Positions 36,010 through 46,870 of a stretch of 64,000 nucleotides of DNA are shown one piece after another. The DNA lies in assembly GCF_031200575.1 (NCBI RefSeq), contig NZ_CP133597.1:310001-374000 (forward strand). The letters run 5' to 3'. The translations under genes were made by a program, and so were the position numbers. Each line of letters opens with the position of its first letter. The first letter of the stretch is position 1. Source of the DNA: Ferroplasma sp. (GTDB lineage: Archaea > Thermoplasmatota > Thermoplasmata > Thermoplasmatales > Thermoplasmataceae). The notes beneath the pieces were generated by a model. It searched no databases and was not told where the DNA came from. It saw only the letters and a list, made by a program, of their open reading frames with translations.

Positions 36010-36666
36010 ATGATTAAAAAATTATCCATATTTGACAGCGATTTCATTGGTGTATACGTAAAGGTGTTCAACGATTTTGCATTCGTCCCGAAAAACATTT
36101 CTGACGAGGCAAGGAGCTCTATTGAGGAAACATTAAAGGTCAAAACAGCTGGTGTCATAGTAGATAACTTCAGCCTAGTTGGCACAATGGTTGTTTTCAA
36201 TTCAAACGGCATAGTAGTTTCCGGACTATCCGGAATGGCTGATTTTTCACATGTTGATCTGGGCGGAAGAAGAATAGTTTTTCTGAAGGATAGGCTGAAT
36301 GCAATAGGCAATAATATTATAACCAGCGATAAGGTTGCCATAGTACATCCCTCCTTCACCGAATCATCTGAAAAAGTTATAGCGGATACACTGGGAGTGG
36401 AGGTTATTAAATCCACCATAGCCGGGGTAAAAACAGTGGGAAGTGTTGCGGTTCTGAATAATAAAGGAATGCTTGTATCTCCTGAGGCGACAGAGGATGA
36501 AATAAAAAACCTCAGTGAGCTCTTCCATGTCCAGGTTAAAACCGGAACAGCCAACTACGGAAGTTACTATATCGGTGCATCAATACTGGCAAACTGCAAT
36601 GGCATAATGGTGGGAAACGCCACCACATCCATAGAAATAGGGCGTATCGACGATACCTTTTCCTAA
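36010..36666 (+). CDS. eif6: Translation initiation factor 6 (aIF6)
   Basis: 218 residues made of five similar alpha/beta repeats, each with a V-x-N-x-x-G-type turn (VVFNSNGIVVS, AVLNNKGMLVS, ILANCNGIMVG). FDSDFIGVYVKVFNDFAFV opens the first repeat. It keeps large subunits from joining small ones and is thought to be removed with the help of SBDS, whose gene is at 8245. Last gene of the operon; a structured intergenic segment follows. Confidence 0.95.
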   Translation: MIKKLSIFDSDFIGVYVKVFNDFAFVPKNISDEARSSIEETLKVKTAGVIVDNFSLVGTMVVFNSNGIVVSGLSGMADFSHVDLGGRRIVFLKDRLNAIGNNIITSDKVAIVHPSFTESSEKVIADTLGVEVIKSTIAGVKTVGSVAVLNNKGMLVSPEATEDEIKNLSELFHVQVKTGTANYGSYYIGASILANCNGIMVGNATTSIEIGRIDDTFS

Positions 36667-36674
36667 GGCCATCT

Positions 36675-36749
36675 CCCCGTTAAGGCATGCTGGATGTCAG
36701 GTCCCCAGGAAAAACCTGACATTGCTGGCATAAATTTCTACCCATGGGG
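36675..36749. ncRNA. Candidate structured RNA between aIF6 and pyrE
   Basis: Between two convergent genes a perfect 8-bp stem ATGTCAGG (36694-36701) / CCTGACAT (36715-36722) closes a 13-nt loop. ATGC (36687-36690) / GCAT (36728-36731) extends it across an internal loop, and CCCC (36675-36678) can pair with GGGG (36746-36749) to close the whole. On the minus strand a TATA-like AGTATAATTT lies about 24 nt before 36749, so transcription from that strand is possible. A separate small inverted repeat GGAAAT/ATTTCC lies at 36793-36810. Strand, boundaries and class are undetermined; it could also be a 3'-end processing element of the aIF6 operon. Confidence 0.35.
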
Positions 36750-36857
36750 CATTGATCTTATTCTACAGTAAATTATACTGTATTTTCTACGGGGAAATCA
36801 TTGTATTTCCGCTCTAAGGTGGGTATTTTTGCAGATTCCCTTAAATTTCCATCAAAA

Positions 36858-37358
36858 TTATAGGAGTTCTGATATTTTGGCAACAGATACCAGTTTGATT
36901 CCGTTTTCACTGAGCAGTTCAGATCCGCCAGACTCCCTGTCCACAACACACACAGCATGGTCAATTACAGCACCTGCATCCCTTAGAATCTGGGCTGTTT
37001 TCAGTATTGAATTGCCGGTGGTCACCACATCCTCGATGATGTCTATTCTGGATCCAGGTTCAACTTTTCCCACAATCCTGCTGCCTGTGCCATGTGTACG
37101 TTCCCCTTTCCTCACAATAATATACTTTTTTCCGGTCTTGAGGGCAACCCCAACTATCAGTGGAACAGCCCCGAGCTCCATGCCAGCCACTGTTTCATAT
37201 ACTGTATGCCTGGCAAGGTCATCACATATTGAGGATAGTGTCTGAGGATCCGTGCACGCCTCCTTTATGTCTACATAGTAGCTGGATTTTTTCCCGGATG
37301 TTAGTGTAAAATCACCGAATTTTATCATTCCTGATTCTATAAATTTTTCCCTGTCCAT
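36858..37358 (-). CDS. pyrE: Orotate phosphoribosyltransferase
   Basis: 166 residues. FTLTSGKKSSYYVDIKEAC at the N-terminus and the PRPP loop IDIIEDVVTTGNSILKTA (about 109-126) identify OPRT. It converts orotate and PRPP to OMP in pyrimidine synthesis. Divergent from pyrF, the next pathway step, with 77 bp between the start codons containing promoters for both. About 190 bp without a coding gene follow its 3' end. Confidence 0.95.
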   Translation of the reverse strand: MDREKFIESGMIKFGDFTLTSGKKSSYYVDIKEACTDPQTLSSICDDLARHTVYETVAGMELGAVPLIVGVALKTGKKYIIVRKGERTHGTGSRIVGKVEPGSRIDIIEDVVTTGNSILKTAQILRDAGAVIDHAVCVVDRESGGSELLSENGIKLVSVAKISELL

Positions 37359-37435
37359 GGCTGCTGATTATTCATTTTTATATAACTGTATTCATACAGG
37401 TAGGATTATTATATAGTTCTGGTATACAGTTTTTA

Positions 37436-38071
37436 ATGGATAACAGAATCATATTTGCCCTGGATGTGTATGACCATGATACTGCCATAAGCCTGGCCCA
37501 ATCTATAGGGGACAGGGTATTCGCCATTAAGGTGAACTGGCCCATAATTCTTGAAAACGGGATTAAAATTGTAAATGAACTGTCAAGATACTCCAGCATT
37601 ATATGTGATTTCAAGCTGGCAGATATAGATAATACTGTAAGATTAATTACTGAAAAGGCCAGGGATAACGGTGCCTACGGGATAATCAGCCATTCATTCA
37701 CAGGATTGGGATCCCTTAGGGCTGTGGTAAAAAGTGCAGGTAACATGAAGGTTTTTTCTGTTGTTTCAATGTCCCAGGAATCGTATCTGGACAGCATAAC
37801 TGAAGAACTAATAAAAACCTCACGTGACGCCGGAGTTTTCGGGCTTGTTGCTCCTGGAAACCGCCCATACTACCTAAAAAAGGTAAGGGAACACTCAGAG
37901 GGCATGAAAATAATATCCCCGGGCGTGGGTGCTCAGGGGGGAGACATAGTAAGTGCCATTATGCTTGGTGCAGACTATGTCATAATTGGGAGATCCATAT
38001 ACTCCTCCCCTGACCCTGTGGGGGCACTTGATAATTATAATAAAAATCTTAACAATAATTTAAATAGATGA
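37436..38071 (+). CDS. pyrF: Orotidine 5'-phosphate decarboxylase
   Basis: 211 residues. FALDVYDHDTAISLAQSIG, the catalytic D-x-K-x-x-D in DFKLADIDNT (about 62), and the phosphate-binding C-terminal SPGVGAQGGD and DYVIIGRSIY are all present. It makes UMP from OMP. Length fits archaeal enzymes. The 3' end contains the TATA-like sequence for the peptidase gene downstream. Confidence 0.96.
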   Translation: MDNRIIFALDVYDHDTAISLAQSIGDRVFAIKVNWPIILENGIKIVNELSRYSSIICDFKLADIDNTVRLITEKARDNGAYGIISHSFTGLGSLRAVVKSAGNMKVFSVVSMSQESYLDSITEELIKTSRDAGVFGLVAPGNRPYYLKKVREHSEGMKIISPGVGAQGGDIVSAIMLGADYVIIGRSIYSSPDPVGALDNYNKNLNNNLNR

Positions 38072-38087
38072 ATGTATATATTAATAC

Positions 38088-38816
38088 ATGTATACAGCCA
38101 TTTTAAATGTGAACGGTACCATTAACAGAGGGATGCTGAACTCATATATGCCTGCACTGAAATATATGGAGAAGAAAAATAAGGTAAAAGGCCTTTTGCT
38201 GGTAATAAACTCCGGTGGGGGCGATGCAAATTCTACTGAAATTTTATATAACCAGCTGCTAAAAATATCTGACAAGAAACCTGTATATGCATTGATAGAG
38301 GGTGTGGGTGCCTCCGGTGCATACTGGCTTGCATGCTCGGCAGAGAAAATATTTGCAATGCGTACATCCATTGTGGGTTCCATAGGTGTTATAAGCATGT
38401 CACCTGATTTCTCTGAATTTCTGGAAAATTTAGGAATCAAAATGAGGATTAATAAAATCGGGAAATACAAGGATATCAATTCTCCATTCAGGGCCATGAC
38501 TGATGAGGAGAGCAAAATATACAGCAGCATAATGAACGATATTTACCTCGCCTTCCGGGAACAGGTGAAAATAAGGAGAAACTTTACAGATGAAAAAATG
38601 GACAGCATAGCCACAGGATTAGTTTTCTCAGCGGATCAGGCAAAGGGAGAGGGGTTGATTGATGGCATAGGGAATATGGACACGGTGATGGATCAGTTCA
38701 AGGAGAGAACCGGAACCGGTTCCATAAAAAACCTTACCCCAAAAAGGCCATTTGTATCCAGGATAATGTCCATGTCTATGGAGGCACTATCGGGCATTGT
38801 TGAAAATATTAGATAA
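38088..38816 (+). CDS. S49 family peptidase (SppA-like), no membrane anchor
   Basis: 242 residues. Ser76 in EGVGASGAYW and Lys128 in GKYKDINSP form the Ser-Lys dyad, spaced 52 residues apart as in archaeal SppA. The usual N-terminal membrane helix of signal peptide peptidases is absent: the protein starts directly with the beta-strand MYTAILNVNGTINRG. It may therefore act in the cytosol or be a peripheral enzyme. AATTTAAATAG about 26 nt upstream, inside the pyrF tail, suggests a leaderless transcript. Confidence 0.9.
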   Translation: MYTAILNVNGTINRGMLNSYMPALKYMEKKNKVKGLLLVINSGGGDANSTEILYNQLLKISDKKPVYALIEGVGASGAYWLACSAEKIFAMRTSIVGSIGVISMSPDFSEFLENLGIKMRINKIGKYKDINSPFRAMTDEESKIYSSIMNDIYLAFREQVKIRRNFTDEKMDSIATGLVFSADQAKGEGLIDGIGNMDTVMDQFKERTGTGSIKNLTPKRPFVSRIMSMSMEALSGIVENIR

Positions 38817-38873
38817 TGGAATGCAACTGTTCATTTGATAAAACATATATATCCAGTAATCTTCATTTATTTT

Positions 38874-39956
38874 ATGAATAAAATTGGAATACCCGATAGG
38901 CACAGGGCTGCATTTCTCGTCGATTTCAAATCTCCGCTGGAAATGGGATATACAGATACTGCCATACCAGTGGGAAACCAGGTACTTATCAGGGTCAGTG
39001 GGGCAGGAATATGCCACAGTGATGTTCATGTATGGGAGGGTATATGGTATAAGGGCGGTTCTCCGGGAAAACTGCCACACATACAGTCACATGAAATTTC
39101 AGGCACAGTAGCTGCCATAGGTGATTCTGTACCTGAAAGGATTAAGCCTGGAGACCCCGTTCTTGTATATCCATGGCAGTGGCTTGAGGACGACCGCTAC
39201 ACTGCAGCAGGGCTGACCAACGTCCCTGATAGGCCTGTGGTTCCAGGGATAAATATAGATGGGGGATTTCAGGAATATTTTCTGGTATCACATTACAGGT
39301 ACCTTGTAGATGCCAGAGGCATCGAAGATCTGCCAGCACTTGCACCGCTTTCATGTGGAGGCCTTACCACCTACAGGGCAGTTAAAAAGCTGGATGGAAA
39401 ACTACAGCCTGATGATTATGTTGCTGTTGTGGGGCTGGGAGGCCTGGGATCTTATGCGGTTCAGTACCTGCGCCTGCTGTTTCCTCAGGTGAATATAATA
39501 GGCGCAGATATAAGGGAAGATTCAATTGAATTTGCTGAGGGCATATGCAGGATGGATGGTTACATCAACCCGGCCTCCGGGGACACAAATAAGGCTATAA
39601 CAGAAATAACAAGGGGGCATGGTTTCCGGGGAGTAATTGACCTTGTGGGAAAAGGAACTTTATCTATATACAGCAGGGCCCTTTCTAAGGAGGGCATATA
39701 TGTCATGGTCGGGCTAATGGGAACGGGCATCCAGGAATCAATTTCTCCTTTCTTCACCGTGTCTATGGAAAAGACCATAACCGGTTCATATGTGGGCACC
39801 CTGTCAGAGCAGCATGAGGTGGTTGACCTTGCCAGAAAGGGGCTGATCAATTACAGAAAGCCTGTCAGTTCAAGAATTGCCCTGGAAAATGCTTCTAAGG
39901 GCCTTCAGAATCTGGAAGATGGAAAGGCGCTGGGCAGGCAGGTTGTGGTATTCTGA
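38874..39956 (+). CDS. Zinc-dependent alcohol dehydrogenase, MDR family
   Basis: 360 residues from ATG 38874; an earlier in-frame start at 38835 adds hydrophobic residues unlike the family. Catalytic zinc ligands are Cys in GAGICHSDVHVWEG, the His in SHEISGTV, and Cys in LAPLSCGGLTTY. The NAD loop is VVGLGGLGSYAVQYL followed by an Asp (IGADIRED), favouring NAD. The four-Cys lobe that binds structural zinc in most relatives is missing (sequence there reads PWQWLEDDRYTAAGL). It oxidises alcohols or reduces aldehydes. Confidence 0.92.
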   Translation: MNKIGIPDRHRAAFLVDFKSPLEMGYTDTAIPVGNQVLIRVSGAGICHSDVHVWEGIWYKGGSPGKLPHIQSHEISGTVAAIGDSVPERIKPGDPVLVYPWQWLEDDRYTAAGLTNVPDRPVVPGINIDGGFQEYFLVSHYRYLVDARGIEDLPALAPLSCGGLTTYRAVKKLDGKLQPDDYVAVVGLGGLGSYAVQYLRLLFPQVNIIGADIREDSIEFAEGICRMDGYINPASGDTNKAITEITRGHGFRGVIDLVGKGTLSIYSRALSKEGIYVMVGLMGTGIQESISPFFTVSMEKTITGSYVGTLSEQHEVVDLARKGLINYRKPVSSRIALENASKGLQNLEDGKALGRQVVVF

Positions 39957-40006
39957 ATTAACAAAAACTCAACCCACTGGATATCTCCCAAAGTTGTTCC
40001 CGGCTT

Positions 40007-41050
40007 TTACTTACCGGTGCTACCAGCCAGCCTCCTGTACACCTTCCCAATACTGTTATAGATAGATTTACTATCATTTCCAAGAATATGTGCAATTCCA
40101 AAGGCAGCCCCGAAACCTGTTCCTTCCTTCACATATCCCTCCTCGTAATATTCAAGGCCCCTCATGCCGGTGAAATCTGTGGTAGAATAAATTATCCTAT
40201 CCCCGGCAAGCTTTTCCATCAGGTCCTTTTTATCCTTCATAATATAGCCTGTTGTGAATACATACCTGTTTTTTCCACCATTGACTAGGCTGTCGAGATA
40301 TAATACTGTGGCCATCTGGGTACCACCAGAAAAGAATATACTGGAATTTTTTACTGCACTGCTTATGCCCAGTGCCACTGGCATCATGTAATCACCGGTT
40401 TCCCTTATTTTTTCTTCCACGCCTGCCTTTTTATCTATTCTTTCAAGCACTTTCATGGCAATTTCTCTTTTCATGCTGTCAGGTGAGTCTTTCATGGAGC
40501 TGCTTGTCATGTCCATAATACCCAGTGATGAAAGCACAGAATATGCTGTGGTTGTGCCACCCGGGACGCTCTCTGCAATGAATATGTATCTGTATCTTCC
40601 ATCAATTAAACCGCCTATGTATTTTCCGAATTCCAGTGCCCTGTCATAGTCAGGAAGTGCGGTCCTCTCGGAACCATTCAATGCCGGGCCGAGCCCTGTT
40701 TTCATAAATGGAATTTTTGGGTCTTCCACCAGGCCTGCATCCACAATGAGTGTCTCTATTCTCGATGCTTCTATGGCGGCCCTTGTAATTATTGATGGTG
40801 TGGGAATCCCGTTTTCAGTCATGGGAACAACATCATAGCTTATGCATTTTCCGGACCATATTATTTCGGAATCCAGTACCGGTGTCAAAGCTGTTAACTC
40901 AGGAGTTTCCCCTGCAGCAGATATTCCCCGTATCTTCGATATTTCAGTGGTTCCAGCCAGCAATATGAATAATATGCTATTCCTGTCCTTTATTTCACTG
41001 TATATTTTATTTCCATGCAGTATTGCCATAGGGCTTGATTGCCAGCACAT
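40007..41050 (-). CDS. CobT-like nicotinate-nucleotide phosphoribosyltransferase family (UPF0284)
   Basis: 347 residues. SKIRGISAAGETPELTALTP, DAGLVEDPKIPF, and the nucleotide-binding ESVPGGTTTAYSVLSSLG (about 175) are the conserved blocks of the archaeal CobT relative (UPF0284). In cobalamin synthesis CobT activates the lower ligand; the archaeal branch is less studied. No other cobalamin gene is nearby. The start may be the ATG at 41029 (MAILHGNK). Long 3' neighbour-free spacing is absent; it lies 51 bp from the convergent alcohol dehydrogenase. Confidence 0.85.
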   Translation of the reverse strand: MCWQSSPMAILHGNKIYSEIKDRNSILFILLAGTTEISKIRGISAAGETPELTALTPVLDSEIIWSGKCISYDVVPMTENGIPTPSIITRAAIEASRIETLIVDAGLVEDPKIPFMKTGLGPALNGSERTALPDYDRALEFGKYIGGLIDGRYRYIFIAESVPGGTTTAYSVLSSLGIMDMTSSSMKDSPDSMKREIAMKVLERIDKKAGVEEKIRETGDYMMPVALGISSAVKNSSIFFSGGTQMATVLYLDSLVNGGKNRYVFTTGYIMKDKKDLMEKLAGDRIIYSTTDFTGMRGLEYYEEGYVKEGTGFGAAFGIAHILGNDSKSIYNSIGKVYRRLAGSTGK

Positions 41051-41127
41051 TATAATATTTGTGCTGAAATCCCTTTTATTTCTACTGAAATCATCTTTCC
41101 TGGACCACGAAAATAAACAGGGTAAAT

Positions 41128-42069
41128 ATGGAAAATAAGCATAAAGTTCTAATAATAACTAACACTGGTATCAGTAATATGATAACCTATCTGAATGACT
41201 CCGACGTTAAAAATAATCTTCCCGTGAAAGAATGCGCCTCTGAGCTAAGGGAGGCATTTATCTCATGTGGAAAAAACGAATCATCCTCTTCTCCCAGGGA
41301 CAGAATATGCAGGAAGGATTTTGTTTTCAGCACGATGCCTGCATTTTACGGTAAACGTGGAATAGCAGGGCTGAAGACATATATAGCGGGAAAGAATGGA
41401 TACAGATTCTTTGTTTTAATATTTGAATCAGAACACCCTGAAAGGTTGTTTGCCATTGACGCAAACGTACTTGGCCAGATCAGGACAGGAGCAGTTGCCG
41501 CCATGGTAACATCAGAAATTGTGAAAAAGAAAAGAATAAACTATACAGTGATAGGGTCTGGATTTCAGGCAGAATCCCAGTTCGCAGCAATTTCAGAGTT
41601 TTATGATATTGATGATGCGTATGTATATTCAAGGAACATTGATCATGCAAGAAAATTTGCTGAAAAATTCGGGAATAAAATAAAACCAGTAAAAAGTTTG
41701 GAATGCCTTTCCGAATCAGATGTAATTTCATCGGCAACAGATACAGTAAAACCAATTTTTAATTATTCCATGCTCGGGAAAAATTACCATATAAACTTAA
41801 TAGGAGCAAATGTTCTTGGAAGCCGTGAGGCAGATAAGGATGTAATGGAAAAATCCGATACTGTCCTGGAGGAAAACTCAGAACAGTCTGAGCTGGAATC
41901 ATCAGAAATTTCTGAAATAGGGAACAGGCACAATGTTGTCAATCTCTCTGAATTTCTGCTGCAACCAGGCAAATACCAGGGGAATAAAACAGTTTTCAAA
42001 TGCCTGGGAATCGGGCTCGAGGATCTTGCTGCCGGGTATATATTATTGAAAAATATGAATTTACTATAA
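41128..42069 (+). CDS. Ornithine cyclodeaminase/mu-crystallin family dehydrogenase
   Basis: 313 residues. FSTMPAFYGKRGIAGLKTYI binds substrate, ANVLGQIRTGAVAAMVTSEI is the conserved helix with Arg and Thr, and YTVIGSGFQAESQF is the NAD(P)-binding loop. The family includes ornithine cyclodeaminase, alanine dehydrogenase and pyrroline-2-carboxylate reductase; the specificity is not settled by sequence. A LysE-type amino acid exporter follows on the same strand, and a proline racemase family gene lies at 51846. Confidence 0.9.
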   Translation: MENKHKVLIITNTGISNMITYLNDSDVKNNLPVKECASELREAFISCGKNESSSSPRDRICRKDFVFSTMPAFYGKRGIAGLKTYIAGKNGYRFFVLIFESEHPERLFAIDANVLGQIRTGAVAAMVTSEIVKKKRINYTVIGSGFQAESQFAAISEFYDIDDAYVYSRNIDHARKFAEKFGNKIKPVKSLECLSESDVISSATDTVKPIFNYSMLGKNYHINLIGANVLGSREADKDVMEKSDTVLEENSEQSELESSEISEIGNRHNVVNLSEFLLQPGKYQGNKTVFKCLGIGLEDLAAGYILLKNMNLL

Positions 42070-42099
42070 TTTTAAAATATCATAATTATATAAACAAGG

Positions 42100-42663
42100 A
42101 TGTTCCTTTATTCCTATGCACTGGGTATAATTCTGGGCCTATCGCTGGCAGGCCCTCCAGGATCAGTGAATTCTATAATAGCAAATGAATCATTAAAATC
42201 AAGACTTCATGGCATGGGGGTAGGATTTGGTGCAATGACCGCCGATTTGACCTTCTTTTTTATAGTGTATATAACAAATGGCATTATAAGCCCCGTAATA
42301 CTCAAGATAATTTATATTGCCGGAGGGGCTTTCATGCTCTATCTCGGATTCTCCGTGATGAGGTCAAGAATGCCATCAAAGACCAGGAAGGGGAATTACT
42401 TTCTTGGCCTGACAATGGGACTTACCAATCCATTCCAGATAATATGGTGGTTTACAGCAGGTTTCTTTCTACTGAAGGAGCTAAGCATATTTTCCGTTAC
42501 AGGATTATTCTCTGGAATAATTATATGGATATTCATATTTCCCTATGTGGTATGGCGCTTCGGAACAGGATACGAAAAATACATTAAAATTATCTCTGCC
42601 GCTATTATATTCGGCTTTGCAATATACATACTCTATGCAGGAACACTTTTGATTATAAAATGA
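42100..42663 (+). CDS. LysE family amino acid exporter
   Basis: 187 residues, six hydrophobic helices. GLSLAGPPGSVNSIIANES near the N-terminus is the LysE family opening, and YIAGGAFMLYLGFSVMRSR precedes the central loop; LGLTMGLTNPFQIIWW begins the second half. It exports a basic amino acid, homoserine/threonine or a related compound. It lies directly behind the ornithine cyclodeaminase family gene and its stop abuts the convergent purN stop. Confidence 0.9.
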   Translation: MFLYSYALGIILGLSLAGPPGSVNSIIANESLKSRLHGMGVGFGAMTADLTFFFIVYITNGIISPVILKIIYIAGGAFMLYLGFSVMRSRMPSKTRKGNYFLGLTMGLTNPFQIIWWFTAGFFLLKELSIFSVTGLFSGIIIWIFIFPYVVWRFGTGYEKYIKIISAAIIFGFAIYILYAGTLLIIK

Positions 42664-43272
42664 TCATTCTCTTAAAACCCTTTTTCCATTAATACTGTAC
42701 TTTCCTGTCATGATCAGATTAATAGAGTATACCAGGGATTTATGCTCTTCCACGTGAACCTTCTCCTCAAGGCTTTCAGGGGTATCGTCATCTGTTACTT
42801 CCACAATCCTCTGGTCTATGATGGGGCCATTGTCAACATCATTTGTGGCAAAGTGCACCGTGCATCCAGAATATCTTGTACCAGATTTTATTACAGCCTC
42901 ATGAACCTTTGACCCATAATAGCCCCTCCCACCGAAGGCAGGAAGAAGTGATGGATGCAGGTTTATGATTTTGAATGGATACCTATCTATTATATAATCT
43001 GGAAGAATCCTCATGTATCCATCAAGCAGGATGATATCTGGATTTTCTGCCTCCAGAACTGTGGATATAATTTTATTGTAATCACTGTTTTTTGTGTCCA
43101 CAATGATAGATTCTATCCCATTTTCCCTGGCCCGTTCAAGAACATAAGCCCTTTTGTTGTTGGATATAAGTTTAGAAATTTTTGCATTGCCTATGACACC
43201 GTTATCAATTGCGTCCACAACTGCCTGAAAATTTGAACCATTGCCTGATGCAAGTACCACTATACTGAACAT
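42664..43272 (-). CDS. purN: Phosphoribosylglycinamide formyltransferase
   Basis: 202 residues. VLASGNGSNFQAVVDAI binds the phosphate; IINLHPSLLPAFGGRGYYG contains the catalytic Asn-His region; GTRYSGCTVHFATNDVDNGP carries the catalytic Asp with the Ser-Gly-C-T-V-H signature. It transfers formyl from 10-formyl-THF to GAR in purine synthesis. Stand-alone gene abutting lysE 3' end with no spacer. Confidence 0.95.
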   Translation of the reverse strand: MFSIVVLASGNGSNFQAVVDAIDNGVIGNAKISKLISNNKRAYVLERARENGIESIIVDTKNSDYNKIISTVLEAENPDIILLDGYMRILPDYIIDRYPFKIINLHPSLLPAFGGRGYYGSKVHEAVIKSGTRYSGCTVHFATNDVDNGPIIDQRIVEVTDDDTPESLEEKVHVEEHKSLVYSINLIMTGKYSINGKRVLRE

Positions 43273-43324
43273 GGCATGTCATTGCCTTTTAAGTTAAAAA
43301 TTATTTGCTGATTTTCAATAAATT

Positions 43325-43339
43325 CAGTATACCATACTG
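43325..43339. promoter_or_regulatory. Inverted repeat CAGTAT-N3-ATACTG, operator candidate
   Basis: A perfect 6-bp inverted repeat with 3-nt spacing lies in the intergenic region between purN and the secreted-protein gene, upstream of that gene's TATA-like TAAATATATATAAA (43366-43379) by about 27 bp. Symmetry of this size suits a dimeric winged-helix regulator. No regulator can be assigned. Confidence 0.3.
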
Positions 43340-43396
43340 GTAAACTATTTATTAATATTATTACCTAAATATATATAAACATGCATTAATATTATT

Positions 43397-44212
43397 ATGA
43401 GAGAAAGGGTTAATAAAAAATTGGTGATTAGTGCTCTGGTGGTGATAATATTTATAGCACTGGCATGCATGCCTGCAGTTGACAATACACACATAGTTAA
43501 CAAACCGGAGGAAATAAGTTTTAATGGTAAGCAGGTTAAAACTTTGCTAACCATTGAGGGATATTCACATTATTTCAGAAATAATGATCTGACAATCAAC
43601 TTTACCTTTCATTACAGTGGAAAGCCATTGGGTGCCCAGCATGTGGTTAAAAATGGGGATTAGGGTATGGTGTCTGTATATTCTCATGGCAATACCATAA
43701 ATATGGATTTAACAGTCAGAATTGCCAAGAATATTAAGGGGGTTGCCGGTGACTGCAGTGGGACCTACTATAAATTACCCAAAAATCATGAGGCAGCGCT
43801 GGAAGTTGTAAAAATACCAGAAATATTTGGGGTTTCTCCTGCTGATATAATTGCTGTTTTTGGGACATCAGTTTCCAGAGGGGTAGGGGAACTCGGGTCA
43901 ACTGTAGAGGGGTTATCCATTCCAGCATATTTAGCAGTGAGTTCAGAAATAGCTGTTACTATTCTACCATTACCAATAGGTGACTATGTAGCACTTAGTG
44001 CATCTGCCCATTCTAACCATGACCCTACAGTATATTTTGACCTGGGTGTAAGCTGGGGCACAAAATGGTGGAATTTTGATGAAATAGGAGTGTATGGAGA
44101 GGAAGGTGCATTTCCTGCTAGTGACTCCCTGCTAAGGCTGGTTGTTGCCATAGCAATGGGCATCAATGAAGAATGGCTGTTAAGGAAATATATAAATATA
44201 GAGGTTGATTAA
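43397..44212 (+). pseudogene. Secreted or membrane-anchored protein gene interrupted by in-frame TAG
   Basis: The frame opens MRERVNKKLVISALVVIIF, a basic start and hydrophobic helix typical of a signal or anchor, then YSHYFRNNDLTINFTFHYSG. It stops with TAG at 43661-43663, then resumes in the same frame at once with an ATG (43667) and runs 181 more codons to 44212 (VSVYSHGNTINMDLTV, ..., GVSWGTKWWNFDEIG). Beta-rich extracytoplasmic character continues across the stop, so a single 270-residue protein disrupted by one nonsense change is the simplest reading. TAG is an ordinary stop for other genes in this window (hyuB, hjc, rfcS), so programmed readthrough is not indicated. No family recognised. 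Confidence 0.6.
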
Positions 44213-44285
44213 GGATAATGGTAAAGTGTCATTTGAATTTACAGTAAAAGTATTACATTATCCTTGTCCACTGTTCTCAGGACAA
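44211..44285. repeat. Inverted repeats downstream of the interrupted gene
   Basis: AAGGATAATG (44211-44220) and CATTATCCTT (44256-44265) form a perfect 10-bp inverted repeat with a 35-nt gap. TTGTCC (44264-44269) / GGACAA (44280-44285) forms a second hairpin beside it. They lie between convergent genes, so a terminator-like or RNA-protecting role is possible, as is a mobile-element scar. Confidence 0.35.
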
Positions 44286-44349
44286 ATTCAAAAATATTGA
44301 CTATAGAAATCCTTTTAATAAATTAATAAAAATTAACAATTTTTAAATT

Positions 44350-46554
<2,205 letters not shown>

Positions 46555-46584
46555 TTATTTAAAAAATAAAAAATTATTACTTAT

Positions 46585-46869
46585 TTAATCTCCTAGTTCT
46601 TTTAATTCCTTTTTGGAGAATAGTATTTCTTTTAATTCCCTGTCTAGCTCAGGGTCATTCCTTCTCAGGTACTCAAGGAGAAGCGAGAAATGCTCCTTCT
46701 CATCATCCCTGTTATGTTTTATTACATCCTTCAATACAGGGTCCTTTGTTGCATCTAATCTCTCATCATAGAACATTATTGCCTGCATTTCCTCTATTAA
46801 GGACTGCCTGGCCCTTGACATATCCTTTGTTTTCTCATCTAAGCTGTTTTCTGTTTCATACATTGGCAT
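46585..46869 (-). CDS. Encapsulated-ferritin-like (EncFtn) small ferritin
   Basis: 94 residues, two-helix architecture. SLIEEMQAIMFYDERLDA with Glu27 and Tyr34, and KHNRDDEKEHFSLLLEY with Glu57 and His60, match the iron ligands and entry Tyr of Rhodospirillum rubrum EncFtn, with identical spacing. Such proteins need to form an annular decamer to build ferroxidase centres and are normally inside an encapsulin shell. No encapsulin gene occurs in the window and the C-terminus (KKELKELGD) lacks an obvious shell-targeting tail. It lies between peroxiredoxin (1 bp away) and katG, so iron oxidation is probably linked to peroxide removal. Confidence 0.88.
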   Translation of the reverse strand: MPMYETENSLDEKTKDMSRARQSLIEEMQAIMFYDERLDATKDPVLKDVIKHNRDDEKEHFSLLLEYLRRNDPELDRELKEILFSKKELKELGD

Positions 46870-46870
46870 T

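Noticed and set aside
35799-36554. 251-codon antisense frame opposite L31e and aIF6
   Set aside because: It overlaps two confidently identified genes on the other strand, and its low-complexity Ser/Thr/Leu text is the typical shadow of an A/T-rich archaeal frame.
43661-43663. TAG as pyrrolysine codon
   Set aside because: TAG terminates several ordinary genes here and no PylS/PylT-like gene was seen; a nonsense change is simpler.
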